Positions 32,712 to 40,620 of a stretch of DNA of 64,000 bases are shown here, one piece after another. The position numbers were made by a program, and so were the translations under genes. Below the pieces are notes generated by a model, which had not been told where the DNA came from, ran no database searches, and saw nothing but the letters and a program-made list of their open reading frames with translations. The stretch's first letter is position 1; every line of letters begins with the position of its first letter. Origin of the DNA: Sciscionella sediminilitoris (GTDB lineage Bacteria; Actinomycetota; Actinomycetes; Mycobacteriales; Pseudonocardiaceae); contig NZ_JALM01000020.1 of NCBI RefSeq assembly GCF_000737195.2, forward strand, positions 186,001-250,000, in the 5' to 3' direction.

Positions 32712-33896
32712 GTGGTCGACAGCGAATCCCCCTCGGCGGCACGGGTGCTCCAGCTCGTCGCGAGCGGAGCGGCCAGTTCACGCACCGAACTCGCCACGGC
32801 ACTCGGCGTCGCACAGTCCACGGTCTCGCTGCGGGTACAGGAACTGCTACGCGCCGGAGTGCTCACCGAGACCGGGCACGGGCGCTCCCAGGGCGGCAGG
32901 CGACCGCGCACCCTCGCCGTGGCCGCCGAGGCCGGATACGTGTGCATGGCCGATCTCGGCGGGGCGCACACCCGGATCGGGGTGCTGGACATCGGCGGGC
33001 GGTTGCTGCATTCCGAGGAGATCCCGCTCGGCGCCGGGGAGAGTCCACAAGCGACACTCGACGCGCTGCACGATGCGGTGCACACGATGCTGGACACCGT
33101 GCGCCCGAGCGGGGTCCTGCTCGGCGCCGGGATCGGATTGCCCGGACCGGTCCAGGACGGTGCGGTCACCCTGCCGTCCAGAATGCCCGGCTGGCGCGGA
33201 TTCGACGCGGCACACGCGCTGCGGCGCACCTTCGACTGCCCGGTCGTGGTGGACAACGATGCGAACCTGATGGCGATCGGCGAGGCCCGGGTCACCAACC
33301 GCGGCAAGGAGAACCTCGTCGTGGTCAAGGCGGGAAGCGGAATCGGCTCCGGGGTGATCGTCGGTGGCGCGCTGTACCGGGGCAACGACAACGCCTCGGG
33401 CGATATCAGCCATATGCGCGTCGCCGCGGGCGCCGATCTGCCGTGCAGCTGCGGGATCCGGGGCTGTTTCGCCGCGGTGGCCAGCGGCGCTGCACTGGTG
33501 GAACAGTTGCGCGCCAAGGGAATGGCCGTCGAGTCCACCTCGGATGTGGTGCGCGCCGCGGAAAACGCCGAACCCGAGGTGATCACCACGGTCCGCGCGG
33601 CGGGCTCCCTGCTCGGCGAGGTGCTCGCCACCATCGTGAACTTCTTCAATCCGGACGCGGTGCTGCTCGGCGGCGCACTGTCCACTTCGGAGGCTTATGT
33701 GGCCGCGGTCCGCGCCGGGCTCTACGACCGCTGCCTTCCGTTGAGTACCCGGAACCTCGAGATTTCCCGGGTACGCACCGGGGCCGACGCCGGACTGTTC
33801 GGCGCCGGACTGCTCGTACTCGACACGGTGCTCGACGAACGGCTCGCGGCACTGGCCGACTCCCGAACCGAACCCGATGAGAAAGCAGGAGTATGA
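32712..33896 (+). CDS. ROK-family transcriptional repressor (NagC/XylR-like)
   Basis: The 394-residue protein has an N-terminal winged HTH (ARVLQLVASGAASSRTELATALGVAQSTVSLRVQELLRAGVLTE, residues about 9-53) and a ROK sugar-binding core with CMADLGGAHTRIGVLD, VVVDNDANLMAIGE, GSGIGSGVIVGG, DISHMRV and CSCGIRGCFAAVASG. The zinc motif is complete except that the final Glu is Ala. It should sense a sugar or sugar phosphate and repress the divergent importer operon. GTG 32712 has AAGGAAG 5 bases upstream. The stop overlaps the next gene as ATGA. Confidence 0.92.
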   Translation: MVDSESPSAARVLQLVASGAASSRTELATALGVAQSTVSLRVQELLRAGVLTETGHGRSQGGRRPRTLAVAAEAGYVCMADLGGAHTRIGVLDIGGRLLHSEEIPLGAGESPQATLDALHDAVHTMLDTVRPSGVLLGAGIGLPGPVQDGAVTLPSRMPGWRGFDAAHALRRTFDCPVVVDNDANLMAIGEARVTNRGKENLVVVKAGSGIGSGVIVGGALYRGNDNASGDISHMRVAAGADLPCSCGIRGCFAAVASGAALVEQLRAKGMAVESTSDVVRAAENAEPEVITTVRAAGSLLGEVLATIVNFFNPDAVLLGGALSTSEAYVAAVRAGLYDRCLPLSTRNLEISRVRTGADAGLFGAGLLVLDTVLDERLAALADSRTEPDEKAGV

Positions 33897-35356
33897 CCAC
33901 CGAACTGCCCAGGATCGCGATCGCCGGGATCGCGATCGAGTCGAGCACCTTCTCCCCGCACCGCGCCACGATGGACGATTTCCTGACCCAGCGCGGTGCC
34001 GAACTGCTGGACCGCTACCCCTTCCTCGGCGCGGAGGACGAGCTGCGCACCCGAGCCGAATGGGTGCCGATCCTGCGCGCTACCTCGCTGCCCGGTGGCG
34101 CGGTCACCCCGGAGACGTATGAGTCGCTCACCGAGGAGATCCTGAGCGGGCTGCGCGAAGCGGGCCCGCTCGACGGGTTGTTCTTCGACATCCACGGCGC
34201 GATGAGCGTGGTGGGCCGCACCGATGTGGAGGCCGATCTCATCGAGCGCATCCGCGCGGTGATCGGTTCCGATGTGCTGGTCTCCGCCTCGATGGACCTG
34301 CACGGCAACGTTTCCCGGCGGCTGGCGAGCGCGCTCGATCTGCTCACCGCCTACCGCAAGGCCCCGCACACCGATGCCTGGCAGACCCGCGAGCGCGCGG
34401 TGCGCAATCTGCTCGACCGGCTCGCCGACGGCGGTAAACCGCTGATGAGCTGGACCCAGGTTCCGGTGCTGCTGCCCGGGGAGAAGACCAGTACCCGCAT
34501 CGAACCGGCCAAGAGCGTCTACGCGCGCATCGACGAGATCGAGCAGCTGCCGGGAGTTCTCGACGCGGCGCTGCTCGTCGGCTACGCCTGGGCGGACGAA
34601 CCCCGCTGCCAGGCCTCGGTGATCGTGACCGGCGACGATGAGGCCGTGATCACCGAGCAGACCAGGCTGCTCGCCGAGGCCTACTGGCAGGCGCGCGCCG
34701 AATTCGCCTTCGTGGCCCCGGCCGAGGGCCTGGAACGCTGCCTGGAAACGGCCGCGGCATCCACCGCGCGGCCGTACTTCATCAGCGATTCCGGCGACAA
34801 TCCGACCGCGGGCGGTGCCGGGGATGTCTCGGCGACCCTGGCCACCCTGCTGGCCACCCCGTCCGTTGTGGACAGTCCGAACGGGACGATCTACGCGGCG
34901 ATCACCGATCCGGACGCGGTCGCCGCCGCCGTGGCCGCCGGAGTCGGCGAGACGGTCACCGTGGAGATCGGCGGCCGGATCGACACCATCCATCCCCCGG
35001 TGCGCATGACCGCGCGGGTGGCCGCGATCGACGCCGAGGATCCCGTCGCCGGGACCGCGGTGGTGTTCGCCGATCGCGGGCTGCGCGTGATCGTCACCGC
35101 CCGGCGTAAGCCGTACCACCTCGAATCCGATTTCACCGCGCTCGGCCTGGATCCGCGCTCGGCCGATCTGGTCGTGGTCAAGATCGGTTATCTGGAACCG
35201 GAGCTCTACGCGATGGCCGCCGACTGGATGCTCGCACTCACCAAGGGCGGAGTGGACCAGGACCTGCTCCGGCTCGGGCACCGCGCCATCGAGCGGCCGA
35301 TGTTCCCCTTCGACGAGTCCATGCCCGAGCCCGCACTCGATCCGGAGCTGCTGTGA
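33893..35356 (+). CDS. M81-family metallopeptidase (MlrC-like)
   Basis: The 487-residue protein matches the DUF1485/MlrC family: RIAIAGIAIESSTFSPHRAT at the N-terminus, FFDIHGAMSVVGRTDVEADL and SASMDLHGNVS carrying the likely metal ligands, AYRKAPHTDAWQTRERA, then a C-terminal MlrC domain with SDSGDNPTAGGAGDVSATL. The founding member cleaves linearised microcystin; in soil actinobacteria the substrate is unknown. It is translationally coupled to the ROK repressor before it and to CutC after it (GTGA), and faces a peptide-type importer, so it probably acts on the imported compound in the cytosol. Confidence 0.9.
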   Translation: MTTELPRIAIAGIAIESSTFSPHRATMDDFLTQRGAELLDRYPFLGAEDELRTRAEWVPILRATSLPGGAVTPETYESLTEEILSGLREAGPLDGLFFDIHGAMSVVGRTDVEADLIERIRAVIGSDVLVSASMDLHGNVSRRLASALDLLTAYRKAPHTDAWQTRERAVRNLLDRLADGGKPLMSWTQVPVLLPGEKTSTRIEPAKSVYARIDEIEQLPGVLDAALLVGYAWADEPRCQASVIVTGDDEAVITEQTRLLAEAYWQARAEFAFVAPAEGLERCLETAAASTARPYFISDSGDNPTAGGAGDVSATLATLLATPSVVDSPNGTIYAAITDPDAVAAAVAAGVGETVTVEIGGRIDTIHPPVRMTARVAAIDAEDPVAGTAVVFADRGLRVIVTARRKPYHLESDFTALGLDPRSADLVVVKIGYLEPELYAMAADWMLALTKGGVDQDLLRLGHRAIERPMFPFDESMPEPALDPELL

Positions 35357-36084
35357 TCCTCGAACTCTCGGTCGACTCGCTCCCCTGCGCACGCGTCGCC
35401 GACACGATCGGCGCCGACCGCGTCGAACTGTGCGCGGCGGGCAGTGAAGGCGGGCTCACCCCGAGCATCGGCACCGTCCGCGCGGCCGCCCGCGTCTGCC
35501 GGAGCGCGGGCGTACACGTGCTCGTCCGCCCGCGCGGCGGGGAATTCGTCTACACGGCGGCGGAAATCGACGCCATGGCCGAGGACATCGCCACCTGCGC
35601 GGAAGCCGGGGCGGACGGGATCGTCACCGGCGTGCTCCGCGCGGACGGCCGGCTCGACCGCGCCGCCCTCGCCGCACTGCACGCCGCCGCCCAGGGCCGG
35701 GAGTTCACCTTCCACCGGGCCATCGACGTCTGCGCCGAACCACACCGGGCTCTGGACAGCCTGGCCGAGCTCGGTGTCACCCGGGTACTCACCTCCGGTG
35801 GCGCCGACCGGGCCGAGGACGGTGCCGAACGGATCGCGGCCTTCGTCGCCCAGGCGGGAACCGCGGTGCAGATCCTCGCCTGCGGCGGGGTCCGCACGCA
35901 CAACGCGCGCGCGATCGCCGAGCGCACCGGGGTCTCCCAGTTGCACGCCGCCCCGCGCAGGCCGCGCCCGCCCGCGATGGCCGATACCGGGACGCGGGTG
36001 AGTTTCGCGCTCGCCCCGGATGGCGCCGACCGCTACGAACTGGACGCCGACACGGCCGCCGAGCTGCGCGCCGTGCTGCGCTGA
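35353..36084 (+). CDS. cutC: CutC-family TIM-barrel protein
   Basis: The 243-residue protein has the CutC pattern: LELSVDSLPCARVADTIGADRVELCAAGSEGGLTPSIG, VLVRPRGGEFVYTAAE, ADGIVTGVLRADGRLD, FTFHRAIDVCAEP and VLTSGGADRAEDG, with the C-terminal strand ILACGGVRTHNAR. CutC was named for copper homeostasis but often lies in sugar or amino-sugar catabolic operons, and its reaction is unsettled. GTG 35353 overlaps the M81 stop as GTGA; here it is the last gene of a repressor-peptidase-CutC operon. Confidence 0.92.
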   Translation: MILELSVDSLPCARVADTIGADRVELCAAGSEGGLTPSIGTVRAAARVCRSAGVHVLVRPRGGEFVYTAAEIDAMAEDIATCAEAGADGIVTGVLRADGRLDRAALAALHAAAQGREFTFHRAIDVCAEPHRALDSLAELGVTRVLTSGGADRAEDGAERIAAFVAQAGTAVQILACGGVRTHNARAIAERTGVSQLHAAPRRPRPPAMADTGTRVSFALAPDGADRYELDADTAAELRAVLR

Positions 36085-36090
36085 CCGGGC

Positions 36091-36441
36091 CTATCGGGGC
36101 GCCATGCTGCGATAGGCCCGGTAGGCGGGGCGGAGCATGAGCCGGTTCTGTAGCGCGTGAATATCCTGCGGGAGCTCGGTCTCATCGCTGGGATGCAGGC
36201 GGGGCAGGGCGATCAGGGCGGCACCGGCCCGGTTGAGCAGTAACCAGGCGTCCGCCTCCTGCTCGGTGAACCCGGCGGCGAGCACCCGTTCCCGGTCCGC
36301 GCGCTCCTCGGGTGTCCAGTCGCCCTTCGGTGGTTCGGTGTTCTCCGGTGCCGCCGCGTTCGCCTGGCTCGCCGCCATGGGCACCGCGGCGCCCGCCATC
36401 GCGGTACCGCGCAGCATGGTGCGCCTGTTCAGCTCGTCCAT
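36091..36441 (-). CDS. small Tat-exported protein, unknown
   Basis: The 116-residue product starts with a twin-arginine signal: NRRTMLRGTAMAGAAVPMA followed by ASQANA, with likely cleavage after ANA near residue 29. The mature part is small and acidic-to-neutral (DWTPEERADRERVLAAGF, EQEADAWLLLNRAGAALIALPRLHP). GAGGAGG lies 7 bases before the ATG. It follows the lipase gene by 15 bases on the same strand, so both may be one secreted system. No named domain is recognised. Confidence 0.72.
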   Translation of the reverse strand: MDELNRRTMLRGTAMAGAAVPMAASQANAAAPENTEPPKGDWTPEERADRERVLAAGFTEQEADAWLLLNRAGAALIALPRLHPSDETELPQDIHALQNRLMLRPAYRAYRSMAPR

Positions 36442-36456
36442 CCCGGGTCCTCCTCG

Positions 36457-37215
36457 CTAGCCGACCTGCTTTCCGATTCCGCTACATCGTCCGTGCGCGG
36501 ACAGTATGCGCAACACCAGTGCGCTGATACTCGGGGAACCGGGCTGCTGACCGTGCCCGATGCCGTGCGTGGTGATGTCGCAGTGCGGTCCGGGCATCGG
36601 CAGGGCCGTCGAGGGGAAATCGCCGGTATCGTGCACGGTCCAGTAGTCGACCTCGCGCGGCGGTGGCTCGGCGTTGAGCGCGCGGATGAACCTGCTGCCC
36701 GCGCACACGTCGATATCGGGGAACGGTTTGCAGTAGGCGAACGACGGGTCGTTCGGATCCGCGCCCTGCTGCGGGGTGCCGACCGAGATGTAGTTGCGTA
36801 CCCGGTCCGCGCCGCCGAGCCGTTCGATGAAGTAGCGCGCCGACTGACCGCCCATGCTGTGCGCGACGATGTCCACCCGGCCACGGCCCTTGCCGACGAT
36901 CTCGTCCACCTTCTTCTTGACCGTGCCGGCGTTGGCGGTGTTGCTCGCCCCGAGATTGCCCATCCCGAACCGGACCACCTGGCTCGGGATGCCGTGTTCG
37001 GACAGCCGCTTGCGCATCGGTTCGAAGGCGCCGTCCGGTTCGGCGAAACCGGGGACGAGCACCACCGGAGTCGCCCGGTGTTCCGGGGCGGTCGTGTCCG
37101 GTCCACCCGGGGATGGCTGGCCGGAGCGGTTGTTGCGGATGCCGATGATGATCAGGACCGCGACGACCAGTATCACGCCGAGCAACAGCCAGCCTCTGCC
37201 CCTGCGCCGCGCCAT
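36457..37215 (-). CDS. membrane-anchored or secreted triacylglycerol lipase/esterase
   Basis: The 252-residue protein begins with a basic tip and a hydrophobic helix (WLLLGVILVVAVLIIIGI, about 9-26), acting as anchor or uncleaved signal. The enzyme domain has VVLVPGFAEPDGAFEPMRKRL (oxyanion strand), nucleophile elbow VDIVAHSMGGQSARYFIERLGG with Ser in AHSMGG, VRNYISVGTPQQG, and a C-terminal CDITTHGIGHG with the likely catalytic His. This is the class 2-like bacterial lipase pattern. The active site would face outside the membrane. It heads a two-gene operon with the Tat-exported protein. Confidence 0.86.
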   Translation of the reverse strand: MARRRGRGWLLLGVILVVAVLIIIGIRNNRSGQPSPGGPDTTAPEHRATPVVLVPGFAEPDGAFEPMRKRLSEHGIPSQVVRFGMGNLGASNTANAGTVKKKVDEIVGKGRGRVDIVAHSMGGQSARYFIERLGGADRVRNYISVGTPQQGADPNDPSFAYCKPFPDIDVCAGSRFIRALNAEPPPREVDYWTVHDTGDFPSTALPMPGPHCDITTHGIGHGQQPGSPSISALVLRILSAHGRCSGIGKQVG

Positions 37216-37324
37216 CGCCTCACCTCCTCGGCCACACTCATTGTGAGTGGGTGTGCTCGTTCAGGAAACGACCGAACAGCCGCTTCTGTCCGCCTGCACC
37301 GATCCCGAGGGTTGCAGAGCCGGT

Positions 37325-37358
37325 TTTGCAGAACTTTCTCTGCAAAGAGAGTTCTGCA
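37325..37358. promoter_or_regulatory. nested inverted repeats upstream of the ArsC-like gene
   Basis: Two overlapping dyads share sequence. TTTGCAGA (37325-37332) pairs with TCTGCAAA (37339-37346). Alternatively TGCAGAACT plus TCTCT (37327-37341) pairs with AGAGAGTTCTGCA (37346-37358) around a GCAA loop with a 2-base bulge. The stretch is AT-rich in a GC-rich gap of 243 bases. A GC-rich dyad, GCGCCGG-AA-CCGGCGC (37392-37407), and TAGAAT (37412-37417, a possible -10) follow before the gene at 37459. It could be an operator or a switchable RNA hairpin. Confidence 0.5.
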
Positions 37359-37458
37359 CAGAAACCTCCGCAGTGCCACCGGCATCCGGGGGCGCCGGAA
37401 CCGGCGCGCCCTAGAATCGGTGCGCCCACCCGACCGCGCGAGACCCCAAGTGAGTGCC

Positions 37459-37830
37459 ATGGAGATCTGGATCAACCCGGAATGCTCGAAGTGCGCCTCG
37501 GCGCTCGAACAGCTCGACGCGGCGGGCGCGGACTACACGGTGCGGCGCTATCTGGACTCCCCGCCGACGGCGGCCGAACTGGCCGCGGTACTCGACCGGC
37601 TCGGCCTCGAACCGTGGGACATCGCCCGCACCAAGGAAGCGGTCGCCGGTGAACTGCGGCTCGAGCAGTGGGACCGCACCCCGGCCGAGCGGGATCGCTG
37701 GCTCGAAGCGCTCGCCACGCATCCGATACTGATCCAGCGGCCGATCATCACCGCGGACGACGGCACGACGGTGCTCGGCAGGTCGACGGAGGCGGTGCAG
37801 CGCACCCTCGGCCAGGACGACCGGGACTGA
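37459..37830 (+). CDS. ArsC/Spx-family protein (glutaredoxin-type arsenate reductase-like)
   Basis: The 123-residue protein has the thioredoxin-like ArsC fold: EIWINPECSKCASALEQLDAAG, in which Cys9 aligns with the catalytic Cys of NPxCSKS proteins, YLDSPPTAAELAAVLDRLGL, and LIQRPIITADDGTTVLGRS, with the cis-Pro turn RPI. The second Cys (CSKC) is unusual for arsenate reductases and would allow an intramolecular disulfide. No ars efflux or arsR gene is near, so the substrate may not be arsenate. ATG 37459 is chosen by homology; no strong ribosome site is seen. Confidence 0.85.
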   Translation: MEIWINPECSKCASALEQLDAAGADYTVRRYLDSPPTAAELAAVLDRLGLEPWDIARTKEAVAGELRLEQWDRTPAERDRWLEALATHPILIQRPIITADDGTTVLGRSTEAVQRTLGQDDRD

Positions 37831-37838
37831 CCACACCC

Positions 37839-38381
37839 CTAGTCCGCGAGGATCGCGCGGAAGCCCGGCTCCGGATCGAACGGTTCGCCGGGAAAAGTGA
37901 GCCGGTGCAACACGATTCCGTCCAGATGACCGATCAGCCGCCGGTACCGCGCCCGCGGATCGGGAAGACCGAGACCGGCGAGCCAGGTTTCGCCCCAGTC
38001 GAGGATCGCGGCACGCCCCTCGCGCAGCAACCCGGCGAGCTCGGGATGTGTCGTCGCCTCGAGAAAGAGCGCGTACCGGGCCAGGGTGCGTTCCCCGCTC
38101 TCCCCGCTGAGCCGGTTCGCCAGCGCGGCAAGGGTGTCCGCCGCTTCGCCGAGGCTCGCCGGAGGTCGTCCGGTGAACCGTTCCCACTCGGCGCGATCCC
38201 GGTCGAGCTGGTGGGCGAGCACACCGTGCAGCAGCGCGGCCCGATTGCGGAACCAGTTGGACGTGGTCCCCGCGGGAACCCCGGCGCGCGCATCGATCGC
38301 CTGATAGGTGAGGCCACGGACCCCCGCCGTGCCGATCACGGCGAGCGCGGCATCGAGGACCTGGGCTCGCCTGCGGCTCAT
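37839..38381 (-). CDS. TetR-family regulator
   Basis: The 180-residue repressor has an N-terminal TetR HTH: RAQVLDAALAVIGTAGVRGLTYQAIDARAGVPAGTTSNWFRNRAALL, with GTTSNWFR as recognition helix. The C-terminal domain (about 75-180) resembles other TetR dimer domains but gives no ligand clue. It is convergent with the ArsC-like gene (8-base gap) and follows the chorismate mutase on the same strand. A target cannot be assigned. Confidence 0.88.
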   Translation of the reverse strand: MSRRRAQVLDAALAVIGTAGVRGLTYQAIDARAGVPAGTTSNWFRNRAALLHGVLAHQLDRDRAEWERFTGRPPASLGEAADTLAALANRLSGESGERTLARYALFLEATTHPELAGLLREGRAAILDWGETWLAGLGLPDPRARYRRLIGHLDGIVLHRLTFPGEPFDPEPGFRAILAD

Positions 38382-38429
38382 GGGATCACGGTAGTCATCG
38401 CCGTCCCGGTGCGGTTCCGGTCCCCGGGC

Positions 38430-38720
38430 TCAGCCTTCCCGTGTCCTGCGGTGCCCCACCACGACCTCGGACACGATGAGCCGGTACAGCGATTCCACGA
38501 GCTCCGGGCTGATTCCCTTGTCCCGTGCGCGATCCCGTAACCGCGCGAACATCTCCCGCTCCCGCTCGTGGTCCACGGCCGCCGCATCCGCGTCCCGTTT
38601 GAGCACGCCGACCCTGCCGGTGACCTCGAACCGCTTGGCGAGCAGATCGATGATCGACGTGTCCAGTTCATCCAGTTCTCGGCGTAATGCTTCGAGTTCG
38701 TCCAGATAACACGCCTGCAT
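38430..38720 (-). CDS. chorismate mutase, AroQ family
   Basis: The 96-residue all-helical protein shows the AroQ pattern: LDELEALRRELDELDTSIIDLLAKRFEVTGRVGVLKRDAD, then DHEREREMFARLRDRARDKGISPELVESLYRLIV. The N-terminal Arg, the Lys of VLKR, and the Arg/Glu of the second helix would form the site that turns chorismate into prephenate. Two possibilities remain: housekeeping aromatic biosynthesis, or a pathway-specific isochorismate-pyruvate-lyase-like role. It is transcribed away from the TetR-P450 operon; a 10-bp inverted repeat begins 4 bases upstream of its start codon. Confidence 0.88.
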   Translation of the reverse strand: MQACYLDELEALRRELDELDTSIIDLLAKRFEVTGRVGVLKRDADAAAVDHEREREMFARLRDRARDKGISPELVESLYRLIVSEVVVGHRRTREG

Positions 38721-38723
38721 GAC

Positions 38724-38750
38724 GACCGATATTACCGCGCAATATCGGTC
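38724..38750. promoter_or_regulatory. perfect 10-bp inverted repeat upstream of chorismate mutase
   Basis: GACCGATATT (38724-38733) and AATATCGGTC (38741-38750) are exact inverted copies around the 7 bases ACCGCGC. The element starts 4 bases in front of the leftward chorismate mutase start codon and could be its operator, blocking transcription or ribosome access. It is distinct from the second palindrome 21 bases further right. Confidence 0.6.
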
Positions 38751-38770
38751 ATCGGCACTTGCATAGCAGC

Positions 38771-38786
38771 CGCTATTCGAATAGCG
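38771..38786. promoter_or_regulatory. perfect 16-bp palindrome upstream of TetR-P450 operon
   Basis: CGCTATTCGAATAGCG is fully symmetric. It lies just before TATGTG (38792-38797), a possible -10 that would start the message at about the ATG at 38807. A palindrome across the -35/-10 spacer of a tetR gene is the usual autoregulatory operator. Confidence 0.6.
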
Positions 38787-38806
38787 TTGACTATGTGAAT
38801 CGCCGG

Positions 38807-39406
38807 ATGAGCCGAGCCGAGGCCAAGATCCGCACCCGGGAGCTGCTGCTGGACGCGGCCGCGCTCACCTTCGCCCGCAAGGGATTCCACGGCGCCACGG
38901 TGGAGGAGATCGCCGAGGCGGCGGGGTTCACGATCGGCGCGCTGTACGCCAACTTCGGCGGCAAGGAACAACTGTTCCTCGAACTGCTCTCCACCCGGGC
39001 GAGCAGTCAGATCGCGGCCGCCGAGGAGATGGTGCGCGAGGGCGCGGTGACGGCGACCGATCCGTTGCGGGCGATCAGCCAATACCTGGTGGACCTCGCG
39101 GACAAGGACGCGGATTTCGCGCCGCTGCAGGCCGAGTTCTGGCTCTACGCGGTGCGCAATCCGCACGTGCTGGACACCATGGCCGAGCAGATGCGCGAAC
39201 CGCACGCCGCGCTCGCCCGGCTGATCACCGAATCCGTGGACACTCACGGGGTCCCCCCGGACACCGTGGCCACGGTGGTCTTCGCGTTGTTCCAAGGGCT
39301 CGTGCGACGGCGCAGGGTGGATCCGGCGAGCACGCCACCCGAACTGTTCGCCAGCGCCCTGCAGTGGTTGTTCACCGGCATCGAGCACACGGAGGGCACA
39401 GCATGA
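38807..39406 (+). CDS. TetR-family regulator of the P450-monooxygenase operon
   Basis: The 199-residue repressor has its HTH at residues 8-55 (TRELLLDAAALTFARKGFHGATVEEIAEAAGFTIGALYANFGGKEQLF), with GALYANFGGKEQLF typical of the AcrR subgroup. The C-terminal helices (PLRAISQYLVDLADKD, FALFQGLVRRRRVDP) would bind an inducer. ATG 38807 is preferred; a GTG at 38795 is in frame. The stop overlaps the P450 start as ATGA, so the regulator, P450 and flavin monooxygenase form one transcript that it probably represses. Confidence 0.92.
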   Translation: MSRAEAKIRTRELLLDAAALTFARKGFHGATVEEIAEAAGFTIGALYANFGGKEQLFLELLSTRASSQIAAAEEMVREGAVTATDPLRAISQYLVDLADKDADFAPLQAEFWLYAVRNPHVLDTMAEQMREPHAALARLITESVDTHGVPPDTVATVVFALFQGLVRRRRVDPASTPPELFASALQWLFTGIEHTEGTA

Positions 39407-40620
39407 CCGCCACCCAGGACACGGCACTGCAGGCACTCTTCGATCCGGCCCGGCGCGCCGATCCCTACCCGGGATACCGGTCGCTGCGGGAGAATTCCCC
39501 GATCCTCGAGGCCGCGGACGCCCTGTTCGTACTCACCAGGCAAACCGACTGCGCCGCGGTGATGCGGGACAACAGGTTCGGGCACGCGGAACCGGATCAG
39601 GCGCTCGCACTGCGCCGAAGCCCCGACGAGCTCCCGGAATCCCTGCTCGACGAGCACGGCAGGCCGGTGCGCTCATTCCTCGTGCAGAACCCGCCCGAGC
39701 ACACCCGGTTGCGCAAACTGGTCAGCAAGGCGTTCACTCGTGGCACGGTCGCCGAGCTCGCCCCGCGCATCGAGGAGATCACCGCACGGCTGCTGGACGG
39801 GATCCTCGAGCGCGGCGAACCGTTCGACCTGATCGACGAGCTCGCCTATCCGCTCCCGGTCGCGGTGATCAGCGAACTGCTCGGCATTCCCGATGCGGAC
39901 CGGGAACAGTTCGTGCGCTGGTCGCATGCCATGGCCAGGGGCCTGGACCCGGATTTCCTCATGCCCGAAGGGCTCCGCGAGAAACAACTCGCGGCCCGGC
40001 TCGAATTCGGCGAGTATCTGCGCTCGCTCGCGGCCGAGCGCCGCGCGCATCCCGGCGAGGACCTGATCTCCGGACTGCTCGCCGTTCCCGGGCTCGCCGA
40101 GCACGACCTGATCGCGACCTGCATTCTGCTGCTGATCGCCGGGCACGAGACCACGGTGAACCTCATCGGGAACGGAACACTCGCGCTGCTGCGCCATCCG
40201 GACCAGCTCGCCCTGCTGCGCGCGGAACCCGAACGGGCCGAGGCCGCGGTCGAGGAACTGCTGCGGTACGACTCCCCCGTGCAGATGACCATGCGCCTCG
40301 CCAGGGAGGACGCCGAGGTCGGCGAGGTGCCGATTCCGCGTGGTGCGGCGATGATCCTGCTCGTCGGCTCGGCCAACCGCGATCCGGATGTGTTCGCCGA
40401 ACCCGAGAACTTCGACATCGCCCGCAATCCTGCGAAGCATCTCGCGTTCGGCCAGGGCGTGCACTTCTGCCTCGGCGCACCGCTGGCCCGGCTGGAGGGC
40501 CGGATCGTGCTCCGCACCCTGCTCGAACGCGTTCCCGGGCTCCGGCTCGCCGGTACCCCGGCATGGAAGGACAACATCGTGCTGCGCGGTCTCCGGGAAC
40601 TCCCCGTGGCGGTCCGGTGA
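39403..40620 (+). CDS. cytochrome P450
   Basis: The 405-residue soluble bacterial P450 has the I-helix oxygen-binding motif LLIAGHETTVNLI, ExxR in AVEELLRYDSPVQ, the WxxxR-like C-helix HTRLRKLVSKAF and the heme loop FGQGVHFCLGAPLARLE with axial Cys356. Length and motifs fit the CYP107/CYP105-like actinobacterial families that hydroxylate polyketides, terpenes or xenobiotics. Ferredoxin and reductase partners are not in the window. It lies between TetR and a Baeyer-Villiger-type monooxygenase with 4- and 1-base overlaps, so two oxidations of one substrate are likely. Confidence 0.95.
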   Translation: MTATQDTALQALFDPARRADPYPGYRSLRENSPILEAADALFVLTRQTDCAAVMRDNRFGHAEPDQALALRRSPDELPESLLDEHGRPVRSFLVQNPPEHTRLRKLVSKAFTRGTVAELAPRIEEITARLLDGILERGEPFDLIDELAYPLPVAVISELLGIPDADREQFVRWSHAMARGLDPDFLMPEGLREKQLAARLEFGEYLRSLAAERRAHPGEDLISGLLAVPGLAEHDLIATCILLLIAGHETTVNLIGNGTLALLRHPDQLALLRAEPERAEAAVEELLRYDSPVQMTMRLAREDAEVGEVPIPRGAAMILLVGSANRDPDVFAEPENFDIARNPAKHLAFGQGVHFCLGAPLARLEGRIVLRTLLERVPGLRLAGTPAWKDNIVLRGLRELPVAVR

